Positions 46,889-57,828 are shown, counted from the first letter of the stretch. The stretch is DNA of 64,000 nt from Megamerina dolium (GCA_963854835.1 OY978525.1:62563355-62627354); one strand, 5' to 3'. The notes: generated from the sequence alone by a model not told the origin. A program made the numbers and translations.

Positions 46889-47326
46889 TGTAACGAGTAT
46901 CGATAGTTGATTACTCATCACTATTGTGACTGACTCTATTGGCAGCATCGAAACGAATGTCAACAAAAAGAAATAAGCGATAACCAGAACAAGCCAAAGA
47001 GAAAGGAAGAGAAGAATCTCGATAAAGGAAGATTCTGGGGTGTTGCCAACAGAGTATAAATAGAGCCAGTGTTGAGAATTGGCAATCAATCGAATACCGA
47101 ACGTGACTGCGCAAACATCTATACAGAGGCAAAAGTTGCTAGTACATTAAAGTGTTATTGTAAATAGTTGATTATAAACCGAGTTGATTGTAAATAGTGT
47201 TTATTAAATAAATTGTTGCTGTATATAGTTGTATAAAATAAGTGTAGCAGTTATTATTAACAGAATCCAGTGATCGAACAAGATAATTCAAATAGAATTA
47301 AACGCTCACAGAATAAAAACGTAACA
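46889..47326 (+). repeat. LTR 1 of the G2-G3 array
   Basis: 438 bp. I noticed one difference from the second LTR (GCCAAAGAG here, GCCAACGAG there). TATAAATA is at 47055-47062. Confidence 0.95.
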
Positions 47327-47328
47327 AT

Positions 47329-47345
47329 TGGTGTCAGAAGTGGGA
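47329..47345 (+). promoter_or_regulatory. Primer-binding site
   Basis: TGGTGTCAGAAGTGGGA two bases after the LTR. The TGG start fits a tRNA CCA end; the following TGTCAGAAG suggests tRNA-Leu, which is an inference. The same site is at 52777-52793 and, on the minus strand, at 45960-45976. Confidence 0.8.
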
Positions 47346-47355
47346 TTCTGTAAAG

Positions 47356-48714
47356 ATGGTGAAAATTGACCAACTAAAAGTGGACCAGCTTAAAAAGCTG
47401 TTGGTAGAGATGAATCTATCGTCATCAGGTGCAAAGGCGGAACTGCTGGTGAGGCTGAGGCAAGCTATGGAGGCTAAGGGAATTAATGTAGAAGAACATG
47501 AGTTCTTCGAGGAAGCCGATATACAAGCAGTTGTGCACGCTGAGGAAGAGAGCAAAATAGATTCGAGTGGTCAACTTATGGATTTCATGAAAACCATGAT
47601 GCAACAGTTACAAGAAAGTTCGTCTCGACAAGAGGGCGTTATTAGTGAATTGCGTATGGAAATTCAAGAAGGTTCGTCTCGCCAAGAGGGCGTTATTAGT
47701 GATTTGCGTATGGAAATTCAAGAACATTCGGCTCGCCAAGAACACGTCATCGAAAATCTACAAAAAGGAATTGAACTTAGATTTCAGGAAATTTCCGGAA
47801 CCATTAATGAAAAGGTCACGGATTTAAAGAAACATGTAGATGATTTGGAAGATAAGTTCGAGAAATTACAGCACGATCTCAACCAACTAAAAATAAATGG
47901 ACCAGCCACATCAGTGATTCGAGATTCAAGCACAATCAAACTAAAGCCACCAACATTTGACGGAAGCACGCCATTCAATATCTTCAAGCTTCAATTCGAG
48001 ACAACAGCTTCGAAGAATCAATGGGATGATAGCGACAAGACTGCTGCTTTAATAGTCGCATTAAAAGGTAATGCTTCCGAGGTGTTACAGATGATTCCAG
48101 AGAAAGATCGTGGTAGCTATCAGTCACTGATGGACACACTCCAGCGAAAATATGGAAATGAATACAAGAGTCAATTACATCGAGTGGAATTGAGATCGCG
48201 AGTGCAACGGAGTAATGAGAGCCTTCAGGAATTCGCTTCCGATATTGAGCGCTTATGTCATCTAGCGTTCTCCGGTAATTCGGAAGAGTTCGTCGAAAAA
48301 ATAAAAATAGAGGCATTCATAGATGGTATACGTGATGGAGAGACAAAGCGTGCCCTAGTCATGTCACCCAGGAATACTTATGCCGAAACAGTCAGTAGTG
48401 CCTTGACGTTTGAAGCCGCCAGTTTCATGTGTCGACCAATGCCACGGGTACGCCAATTAGAAACAGAAACAACAGATCTGGTTGAAGCAGTGCGTCAGGC
48501 AGTAAAATCAGTAGTTCAGCCTGAAGGAAGAACAACAGGTCGACGCGAAAACAAGTTTACTGGTAAGTGTTTCATTTGTGACAAACCAGGACACATGGCG
48601 CGTGACTGCCGTCTACGACGAAAGCGATCAAGATCGAATTCTCCAGGAAGACAAAAGAAGGAGAATAAGGTGGATAGCGATCGCTCCACTAACACAAATC
48701 CATCGTTAAACTAA
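47356..48714 (+). CDS. Gag of G2 (SAP-like, coiled coil, capsid, CCHC), intact
   Basis: A 452-residue structural protein that would form the particle and bind RNA. Residues 5-40 (LKVDQLKKLLVEMNLSSSG, then KAELLVRLRQAMEAKG) fit the SAP helix-turn-helix, a DNA-binding motif unusual at a Gag N-terminus. Residues 80-175 are a coiled coil with three 18-residue repeats (SSRQEGVISELRMEIQEG and variants). About 190-350 is a capsid-like Retrotrans_gag domain (PPTFDGSTPFNIFKLQFE, ESLQEFASDIERLCHLAF). CFICDKPGHMARDC is a standard CCHC knuckle, followed by a basic tail. The ATG is 29 bp downstream of the LTR. The stop TAA lies right after the frameshift heptamer. Confidence 0.9.
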   Translation: MVKIDQLKVDQLKKLLVEMNLSSSGAKAELLVRLRQAMEAKGINVEEHEFFEEADIQAVVHAEEESKIDSSGQLMDFMKTMMQQLQESSSRQEGVISELRMEIQEGSSRQEGVISDLRMEIQEHSARQEHVIENLQKGIELRFQEISGTINEKVTDLKKHVDDLEDKFEKLQHDLNQLKINGPATSVIRDSSTIKLKPPTFDGSTPFNIFKLQFETTASKNQWDDSDKTAALIVALKGNASEVLQMIPEKDRGSYQSLMDTLQRKYGNEYKSQLHRVELRSRVQRSNESLQEFASDIERLCHLAFSGNSEEFVEKIKIEAFIDGIRDGETKRALVMSPRNTYAETVSSALTFEAASFMCRPMPRVRQLETETTDLVEAVRQAVKSVVQPEGRTTGRRENKFTGKCFICDKPGHMARDCRLRRKRSRSNSPGRQKKENKVDSDRSTNTNPSLN

Positions 48715-48747
48715 ATCGAGTCAGTTCAGCGGGGCGTGAACTGACTC
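48705..48747 (+). promoter_or_regulatory. Programmed -1 frameshift signal between gag and pol
   Basis: GTTAAAC at 48705-48711, in gag frame as TTA AAC, is followed by the gag TAA, a 6-nt spacer and a perfect hairpin (arms GAGTCAGTTCA and TGAACTGACTC, loop GCGGGGCG) at 48718-48747. Slipping back one base enters the pol frame exactly. GTTAAAC fits the X-XXY-YYZ class except that X is G. Pol has no ATG of its own before the protease motif other than one 99 bases ahead of it. Confidence 0.75.
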
Positions 48748-51700
48748 CAACAGTGGGTGGCCCCATCATTCACATTTCACAACTACAGCGTGTGCCAAGC
48801 AGCTTGACTATTGATGGAAAATTGGACAATATGGAATTCATGTTAACCCTGGACACTGGTGCATCACATTCTATAATCAAGAGCGATTTGGTAAAGAGGT
48901 TTGAGCCTTTAATGGGAATAAAATTGCGTACAGCAACGGGTGAGGATGCACAAATTCTAGGCAAGATAAAGAAACGAGTATCTATTGGAAATTGCACATG
49001 GGAACATGAATTCATTGTGGCCGACATCATCGATGACGTAATAATTGGTGTTGATTTTATGATTGACAACGGATTTACGTTAGATTTAAATCAACGGATA
49101 CTACGTTATGCAAATGTCGAATTACCATTGAACATCGGTTACAAGCGGAGTGGAAACATCAAACGAGTACTGGCATGTCAACACCAAGAGGTTCCAGCAA
49201 AATCAGAAGCGGTGATTTGGGCACAAATAAATGTGGATGATGGGACAGGCAAGTTGTGGTTAGTGGAAGCAGATAAAGAAATACAAAATAAAAACATCAT
49301 ACTTGGTAGGACGTTAGTAGAACCTAAAGAAAATGGAATAGTACCGGTGCGAATATTAAATCCAACTAATACATCTACAGTTGTGAAGAAAGGAATGGTG
49401 ATTGGTCATTGCCAGGAAGTTACTGCCGTAGTAGACTGCGAAAAGGGTTCGTCGATAAAAAGTGGAAGATCAAGAACTGTCAGAGTGGAAATAGAAGCAC
49501 AGATGGAGGAATGGGCAGGTGTACTTACAAAACAGCAAAAAGAAAATGCTTTACAACTATTGGAGAAGTACAGTTCAATCTTTTCTTCAAATGGAAAAAC
49601 TGAAGGACGAACAACCATCGTGAAGCATTACATTGACACCGGTGATTCTAGACCAATTCGTCAAACACCACGACGAGTTCCATTGGCCAAAAGAGACGAA
49701 GCCATTAAGCTGATTTCCGATATGCAGAAACAAGGTGTTATTGAACCATCAGCGAGTCCATGGAGTTCACCAGTTGTGCTGGTAAAGAAGAAGGATGGAA
49801 GTACTCGATTCTGTGTGGATTACAGAAAGCTAAATGATATTACGAAAAAAGACAGCTATCCACTGCCAAGAATCGATGACACTCTGGACACACTATCTGG
49901 TGCGAAGTGGTTCTCAACTCTTGATTTGCAAAGTGGATACTGGCAAGTGGAACTTGGTAAGGAAGACAAAGAGAAAACAGCTTTCAGTATTGTCGATGGT
50001 CTATGGCAATTTACAGTCATGCCATTTGGTTTATGCAATGCGCCAGCTACTTTCGAACGTTTGATGGAGCGTGTACTCAGAGGACTACACTGGAAAACGT
50101 GCTTGGTGTACCTCGATGACATTATTGTGATGGGAAAAGATTTTAACGACCACCTGGAAAAGTTGAAAGAAGTATTTGAGCGTATACAATCAGCAGGGCT
50201 TAAACTGAATATGAAAAAGTGTTCACTCTTCAGGCAAGAAGTTAAATATCTTGGTCATAAAGTAACAACAGAAGGGGTACATACCGACGAGGAGAAAGTA
50301 GCAGCAATTCAAGAATGGCCTATTCCGTCGAATCTTCACGAGCTAAGAAGCTTCCTAGGCTTATGCACCTACTATAGACGATTTGTTCCTGGATTTGCAA
50401 ACATCGCCAGCAGTCTGCATGAGTTGACAAGAAAGAACAAACCATTTGTGTGGGGCGAGGACCAACAGAAAGCATTCGAACAGCTGAAAGAAAAACTCTG
50501 TTCAGCACCAATATTAGCGTATCCAGTACCTGGTCAAAAGTTTGTGTTGGACACAGATGCGAGTGGCTATGGAATAGGTGGTGTGCTCTCTCAGATCATA
50601 GATGGGCAAGAAAAAGTAATAGCTTACTACAGTAAAATCCTGTCGAAGCCAGAAAGAAATTACTGTGTCACACGAAGAGAGTTGCTCGCAATACTGGAAT
50701 AATGTAAAGTATTTCCATAAATACTTGTACGGTCAGTCATTTCATCTACGAACTGACCACTCAGCGCTAAGGTGGTTATTGCAATTTAAAAACCCAGAAG
50801 GACAATTGGCGCGTTGGATTGAAAGGCTGCAGAGTTATCATTTTACCATCAAACATCGTAAAGGAGGACATCACGGCAACGCGGATGCTCTATCTCGTCG
50901 TCCTTGCAAAATGGAATGTAAACATTGTTCTCGAGTGGAAAGCAAGGAGCACATTGTCGACGTACGACTTACAAATATATTGCCGGAGGAGACATGGACC
51001 ACTGAACGAGTGCAAGAAGATCAGCGGAACGACCCAGATCTCGTAAAGATTATGGAATACAAGGAGCAGGGCATACGACCAGATTGGCAAGAAATGGCTA
51101 ATGAGAGTCCAATAGCAAAGGCATACTGGGCGCAGTGGCAAAGCCTGCACTTACGAGACGGATGTTTATTCCGAGCATGGGAAAGTGTGGATGGAAAAAT
51201 CACTAATGATCTTCTAGTGGTACCCAAGGCGAGAATAAATGAAGTGATAGCTGAGTATCACAATGCCTCCAGTGGGGGGCATTTGGGAATCACCAAAACC
51301 GTCGAGAAAATATAGAACCGATTTTATTGGGTTGGATGTCATGACCATGTCGCTGATTGGATTCGGAAATGTAAGCAATGTGCAATGGCCAAAGGTCCCA
51401 CTAAGAAAAGTCGAGGTAAGATGCACCAATACACCGTGGGTGCTCCATTTGAGCGAATTGCTATGGACATAGCTGGGCCATTTCCAAAAAGCAACGCAGG
51501 AAACAAGTATGTTCTGGTGGTTATAGATTACTTCAGTAAATGGCCTGAAGTATACCCCATTCCAAATCAGGAAGCTAGTACAGTTGCGGATGTATTCGTC
51601 AACCAATGGGTTACTCGTTTTGGTGTACCGATGGAGTTACACTCAGACCAAGGTCGAAATTTCGAATCAGTTGTATTCCAAGAGATATGCCGTATGCTGG

Positions 51701-52298
51701 GTATATACAAAACTCGTACAACACCTTTGCATCCACAATCTGATGGCATGGTAGAACGATTTAACCGTACCTTGGAGGAATATTTGAGAAAAGTCGTAGA
51801 TAAATACCAAAGAGACTGGGATGTACATATACCAATGTTCCTCATGGCATATCGATGCGCACAACATGATACGACGGCTACTACACCGGCAATGCAATTT
51901 TTGGAAACGAGTTAAGACTGCCAGCTGATTTAAAATTTGGAGTCGTAACACCAACGAGATCAACCGAAGGTAATTATACTAGCGAAAAGCGGGAACAGTT
52001 GGATGAAGTACATCGGTTCATCAGAGAGCGGTCGCAGATGATAAGCGATAAGATGAAGGCCAGGTATGACTTGAAAGCAAATTCAAAAGGGTTCTATGAA
52101 GGAGAGCTTGTAATGCTTCATAATCCACAACGAAAGAAAGGCCTGTCTCCTAAACTACAGACTCATTGGGAAGGACCATATGAGATTATAGCAAAGATAA
52201 ATGACGTAGTGTATCGCATTCAACGTGCCTGGAATAAAAGAGCAAAGTTTAAAGTAGTGCACTTGGAGCGACTTGCGCCATATCGAGGGGAAGTATAA
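48712..52298 (+). pseudogene. Pol of G2 (protease, RT, RNase H, integrase), three lesions
   Basis: Order is protease (LDTGASHSI at about 48850), RT ([39 protein letters not shown] near 50107), RNase H (FVLDTDASGYGIGG, RTDHSALRWLL), integrase (HNASSGGHLG, KCKQCAMAKG, MDIAGPFPKSNAG, HSDQGRNFES, GMVERFNRTLEEYL: the D,D,E residues are all present) and a GPY/F module (HWEGPYEI). Lesions are a frameshift near 50700, an in-frame TAG at 51313-51315 replacing Lys, and a 1-nt deletion near 51893. G3 has the same three. No chromodomain or env is seen. Confidence 0.9.
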
Positions 52299-52301
52299 AA
52301 A

Positions 52302-52333
52302 CTTGTTCGGGACGAACAAGGTTAAGAGGAGGG
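52302..52333 (+). promoter_or_regulatory. Pre-PPT hairpin and polypurine tract
   Basis: CTTGTTCG and CGAACAAG pair across GGA (52302-52320), immediately before the purine run AAGAGGAGGG (52324-52333) that ends three bases from the LTR. The same arrangement is present at 57832-57863 in G3 and on the minus strand of G1 near 41010-41035. Confidence 0.75.
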
Positions 52334-52336
52334 CAG

Positions 52337-52774
52337 TGTAACGAGTATCGATAGTTGATTACTCATCACTATTGTGACTGACTCTATTGGCAGCATCGAA
52401 ACGAATGTCAACAAAAAGAAATAAGCGATAACCAGAACAAGCCAACGAGAAAGGAAGAGAAGAATCTCGATAAAGGAAGATTCTGGGGTGTTGCCAACAG
52501 AGTATAAATAGAGCCAGTGTTGAGAATTGGCAATCAATCGAATACCGAACGTGACTGCGCAAACATCTATACAGAGGCAAAAGTTGCTAGTACATTAAAG
52601 TGTTATTGTAAATAGTTGATTATAAACCGAGTTGATTGTAAATAGTGTTTATTAAATAAATTGTTGCTGTATATAGTTGTATAAAATAAGTGTAGCAGTT
52701 ATTATTAACAGAATCCAGTGATCGAACAAGATAATTCAAATAGAATTAAACGCTCACAGAATAAAAACGTAACA
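52337..52774 (+). repeat. LTR 2, shared by G2 and G3
   Basis: 438 bp, apparently identical to LTR 3. It serves as the 3' LTR of G2 and the 5' LTR of G3. Confidence 0.95.
52503..52510 (+). promoter_or_regulatory. LTR TATA box
   Basis: TATAAATA, 166 bp into the LTR; equivalents are at 47055 and 58033. AATAAA at 52655-52660 and another near the LTR end could serve as poly(A) signals. Confidence 0.6.
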
Positions 52775-52803
52775 ATTGGTGTCAGAAGTGGGATTCTGTA
52801 AAG

Positions 52804-54162
52804 ATGGTGAAAATTGACCAACTAAAAGTGGACCAGCTTAAAAAGCTGTTGGTAGAGATGAATCTATCGTCATCAGGTGCAAAGGCGGAACTGCTGGTGA
52901 GGCTGAGGCAAGCTATGGAGGCTAAGGGAATTAATGTAGAAGAACATGAGTTCTTCGAGGAAGCCGATATACAAGCAGTTGTGCACGCTGAGGAAGAGAG
53001 CAAAATAGATTCGAGTGGTCAACTTATGGATTTCATGAAAACCATGATGCAACAGTTACAAGAAAGTTCGTCTCGACAAGAGGGCGTTATTAGTGAATTG
53101 CGTATGGAAATTCAAGAAGGTTCGTCTCGCCAAGAGGGCGTTATTAGTGATTTGCGTATGGAAATTCAAGAACATTCGGCTCGCCAAGAACACGTCATCG
53201 AAAATCTACAAAAAGGAATTGAACTTAGATTTCAGGAAATTTCCGGAACCATTAATGAAAAGGTCACGGATTTAAAGAAACATGTAGATGATTTGGAAGA
53301 TAAGTTCGAGAAATTACAGCACGATCTCAACCAACTAAAAATAAATGGACCAGCCACATCAGTGATTCGAGATTCAAGCACAATCAAACTAAAGCCACCA
53401 ACATTTGACGGAAGCACGCCATTCAATATCTTCAAGCTTCAATTCGAGACAACAGCTTCGAAGAATCAATGGGATGATAGCGACAAGACTGCTGCTTTAA
53501 TAGTCGCATTAAAAGGTAATGCTTCCGAGGTGTTACAGATGATTCCAGAGAAAGATCGTGGTAGCTATCAGTCACTGATGGACACACTCCAGCGAAAATA
53601 TGGAAATGAATACAAGAGTCAATTACATCGAGTGGAATTGAGATCGCGAGTGCAACGGAGTAATGAGAGCCTTCAGGAATTCGCTTCCGATATTGAGCGC
53701 TTATGTCATCTAGCGTTCTCCGGTAATTCGGAAGAGTTCGTCGAAAAAATAAAAATAGAGGCATTCATAGATGGTATACGTGATGGAGAGACAAAGCGTG
53801 CCCTAGTCATGTCACCCAGGAATACTTATGCCGAAACAGTCAGTAGTGCCTTGACGTTTGAAGCCGCCAGTTTCATGTGTCGACCAATGCCACGGGTACG
53901 CCAATTAGAAACAGAAACAACAGATCTGGTTGAAGCAGTGCGTCAGGCAGTAAAATCAGTAGTTCAGCCTGAAGGAAGAACAACAGGTCGACGCGAAAAC
54001 AAGTTTACTGGTAAGTGTTTCATTTGTGACAAACCAGGACACATGGCGCGTGACTGCCGTCTACGACGAAAGCGATCAAGATCGAATTCTCCAGGAAGAC
54101 AAAAGAAGGAGAATAAGGTGGATAGCGATCGCTCCACTAACACAAATCCATCGTTAAACTAA
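52804..54162 (+). CDS. Gag of G3, intact
   Basis: The 452-residue protein appears identical to G2 Gag: SAP-like N-terminus, three 18-residue coiled-coil repeats, capsid-like domain and CCHC knuckle. It ends at the same TAA after GTTAAAC (54153-54159). Confidence 0.9.
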   Translation: MVKIDQLKVDQLKKLLVEMNLSSSGAKAELLVRLRQAMEAKGINVEEHEFFEEADIQAVVHAEEESKIDSSGQLMDFMKTMMQQLQESSSRQEGVISELRMEIQEGSSRQEGVISDLRMEIQEHSARQEHVIENLQKGIELRFQEISGTINEKVTDLKKHVDDLEDKFEKLQHDLNQLKINGPATSVIRDSSTIKLKPPTFDGSTPFNIFKLQFETTASKNQWDDSDKTAALIVALKGNASEVLQMIPEKDRGSYQSLMDTLQRKYGNEYKSQLHRVELRSRVQRSNESLQEFASDIERLCHLAFSGNSEEFVEKIKIEAFIDGIRDGETKRALVMSPRNTYAETVSSALTFEAASFMCRPMPRVRQLETETTDLVEAVRQAVKSVVQPEGRTTGRRENKFTGKCFICDKPGHMARDCRLRRKRSRSNSPGRQKKENKVDSDRSTNTNPSLN

Positions 54163-54319
54163 ATCGAGTCAGTTCAGCGGGGCGTGAACTGACTCCAACA
54201 GTGGGTGGCCCCATCATTCACATTTCACAACTACAGCAAACTAAATCGAGTCAGTTCAGCGGGGCGTGAACTGACTCCAACAGTGGGTGGCCCCATCATT
54301 CACATTTCACAACTACAGC
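54156..54319 (+). repeat. 82-bp tandem duplication at the G3 gag-pol junction
   Basis: 54156-54237 is repeated at 54238-54319. The unit starts inside the heptamer (AAAC) and includes the hairpin, so there are two hairpins but only one complete GTTAAAC. Because 82 is not a multiple of three, the downstream pol is moved into the gag frame. Confidence 0.95.
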
Positions 54320-57300
54320 GTGTGCCAAGCAGCTTGACTATTGATGGAAAATTGGACAATATGGAATTCATGTTAACCCTGGACACTGGTGCATCACATT
54401 CTATAATCAAGAGCGATTTGGTAAAGAGGTTTGAGCCTTTAATGGGAATAAAATTGCGTACAGCAACGGGTGAGGATGCACAAATTCTAGGCAAGATAAA
54501 GAAACGAGTATCTATTGGAAATTGCACATGGGAACATGAATTCATTGTGGCCGACATCATCGATGACGTAATAATTGGTGTTGATTTTATGATTGACAAC
54601 GGATTTACGTTAGATTTAAATCAACGGATACTACGTTATGCAAATGTCGAATTACCATTGAACATCGGTTACAAGCGGAGTGGAAACATCAAACGAGTAC
54701 TGGCATGTCAACACCAAGAGGTTCCAGCAAAATCAGAAGCGGTGATTTGGGCACAAATAAATGTGGATGATGGGACAGGCAAGTTGTGGTTAGTGGAAGC
54801 AGATAAAGAAATACAAAATAAAAACATCATACTTGGTAGGACGTTAGTAGAACCTAAAGAAAATGGAATAGTACCGGTGCGAATATTAAATCCAACTAAT
54901 ACATCTACAGTTGTGAAGAAAGGAATGGTGATTGGTCATTGCCAGGAAGTTACTGCCGTAGTAGACTGCGAAAAGGGTTCGTCGATAAAAAGTGGAAGAT
55001 CAAGAACTGTCAGAGTGGAAATAGAAGCACAGATGGAGGAATGGGCAGGTGTACTTACAAAACAGCAAAAAGAAAATGCTTTACAACTATTGGAGAAGTA
55101 CAGTTCAATCTTTTCTTCAAATGGAAAAACTGAAGGACGAACAACCATCGTGAAGCATTACATTGACACCGGTGATTCTAGACCAATTCGTCAAACACCA
55201 CGACGAGTTCCATTGGCCAAAAGAGACGAAGCCATTAAGCTGATTTCCGATATGCAGAAACAAGGTGTTATTGAACCATCAGCGAGTCCATGGAGTTCAC
55301 CAGTTGTGCTGGTAAAGAAGAAGGATGGAAGTACTCGATTCTGTGTGGATTACAGAAAGCTAAATGATATTACGAAAAAAGACAGCTATCCACTGCCAAG
55401 AATCGATGACACTCTGGACACACTATCTGGTGCGAAGTGGTTCTCAACTCTTGATTTGCAAAGTGGATACTGGCAAGTGGAACTTGGTAAGGAAGACAAA
55501 GAGAAAACAGCTTTCAGTATTGTCGATGGTCTATGGCAATTTACAGTCATGCCATTTGGTTTATGCAATGCGCCAGCTACTTTCGAACGTTTGATGGAGC
55601 GTGTACTCAGAGGACTACACTGGAAAACGTGCTTGGTGTACCTCGATGACATTATTGTGATGGGAAAAGATTTTAACGACCACCTGGAAAAGTTGAAAGA
55701 AGTATTTGAGCGTATACAATCAGCAGGGCTTAAACTGAATATGAAAAAGTGTTCACTCTTCAGGCAAGAAGTTAAATATCTTGGTCATAAAGTAACAACA
55801 GAAGGGGTACATACCGACGAGGAGAAAGTAGCAGCAATTCAAGAATGGCCTATTCCGTCGAATCTTCACGAGCTAAGAAGCTTCCTAGGCTTATGCACCT
55901 ACTATAGACGATTTGTTCCTGGATTTGCAAACATCGCCAGCAGTCTGCATGAGTTGACAAGAAAGAACAAACCATTTGTGTGGGGCGAGGACCAACAGAA
56001 AGCATTCGAACAGCTGAAAGAAAAACTCTGTTCAGCACCAATATTAGCGTATCCAGTACCTGGTCAAAAGTTTGTGTTGGACACAGATGCGAGTGGCTAT
56101 GGAATAGGTGGTGTGCTCTCTCAGATCATAGATGGGCAAGAAAAAGTAATAGCTTACTACAGTAAAATCCTGTCGAAGCCAGAAAGAAATTACTGTGTCA
56201 CACGAAGAGAGTTGCTCGCAATACTGGAATAATGTAAAGTATTTCCATAAATACTTGTACGGTCAGTCATTTCATCTACGAACTGACCACTCAGCGCTAA
56301 GGTGGTTATTGCAATTTAAAAACCCAGAAGGACAATTGGCGCGTTGGATTGAAAGGCTGCAGAGTTATCATTTTACCATCAAACATCGTAAAGGAGGACA
56401 TCACGGCAACGCGGATGCTCTATCTCGTCGTCCTTGCAAAATGGAATGTAAACATTGTTCTCGAGTGGAAAGCAAGGAGCACATTGTCGACGTACGACTT
56501 ACAAATATATTGCCGGAGGAGACATGGACCACTGAACGAGTGCAAGAAGATCAGCGGAACGACCCAGATCTCGTAAAGATTATGGAATACAAGGAGCAGG
56601 GCATACGACCAGATTGGCAAGAAATGGCTAATGAGAGTCCAATAGCAAAGGCATACTGGGCGCAGTGGCAAAGCCTGCACTTACGAGACGGATGTTTATT
56701 CCGAGCATGGGAAAGTGTGGATGGAAAAATCACTAATGATCTTCTAGTGGTACCCAAGGCGAGAATAAATGAAGTGATAGCTGAGTATCACAATGCCTCC
56801 AGTGGGGGGCATTTGGGAATCACCAAAACCGTCGAGAAAATATAGAACCGATTTTATTGGGTTGGATGTCATGACCATGTCGCTGATTGGATTCGGAAAT
56901 GTAAGCAATGTGCAATGGCCAAAGGTCCCACTAAGAAAAGTCGAGGTAAGATGCACCAATACACCGTGGGTGCTCCATTTGAGCGAATTGCTATGGACAT
57001 AGCTGGGCCATTTCCAAAAAGCAACGCAGGAAACAAGTATGTTCTGGTGGTTATAGATTACTTCAGTAAATGGCCTGAAGTATACCCCATTCCAAATCAG
57101 GAAGCTAGTACAGTTGCGGATGTATTCGTCAACCAATGGGTTACTCGTTTTGGTGTACCGATGGAGTTACACTCAGACCAAGGTCGAAATTTCGAATCAG
57201 TTGTATTCCAAGAGATATGCCGTATGCTGGGTATATACAAAACTCGTACAACACCTTTGCATCCACAATCTGATGGCATGGTAGAACGATTTAACCGTAC

Positions 57301-57828
57301 CTTGGAGGAATATTTGAGAAAAGTCGTAGATAAATACCAAAGAGACTGGGATGTACATATACCAATGTTCCTCATGGCATATCGATGCGCACAACATGAT
57401 ACGACGGCTACTACACCGGCAATGCAATTTTTGGAAACGAGTTAAGACTGCCAGCTGATTTAAAATTTGGAGTCGTAACACCAACGAGATCAACCGAAGG
57501 TAATTATACTAGCGAAAAGCGGGAACAGTTGGATGAAGTACATCGGTTCATCAGAGAGCGGTCGCAGATGATAAGCGATAAGATGAAGGCCAGGTATGAC
57601 TTGAAAGCAAATTCAAAAGGGTTCTATGAAGGAGAGCTTGTAATGCTTCATAATCCACAACGAAAGAAAGGCCTGTCTCCTAAACTACAGACTCATTGGG
57701 AAGGACCATATGAGATTATAGCAAAGATAAATGACGTAGTGTATCGCATTCAACGTGCCTGGAATAAAAGAGCAAAGTTTAAAGTAGTGCACTTGGAGCG
57801 ACTTGCGCCATATCGAGGGGAAGTATAA
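54205..57828 (+). pseudogene. Pol of G3
   Basis: Same domain order and same three lesions as G2 pol (frameshift near 56230, TAG at 56843-56845, 1-nt deletion near 57423). The duplication adds a second problem: a -1 slip at GTTAAAC would now run into a TGA inside the second repeat unit, near 54268, instead of into the protease. The open frame could start only at an internal Met such as the one at 54205. Confidence 0.9.

Larger units (their letters stand above)
46889..52774 (+). mobile_element. Ty3/gypsy LTR retrotransposon G2 (left unit of a tandem array)
   Basis: 5' LTR, PBS, intact gag, broken pol, PPT, and a 3' LTR shared with G3. The repeat period from LTR start to LTR start is 5448 bp. 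No env-like frame follows pol. The array as a whole is bounded by ATAT on the left and (TA)n on the right. Confidence 0.95.
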
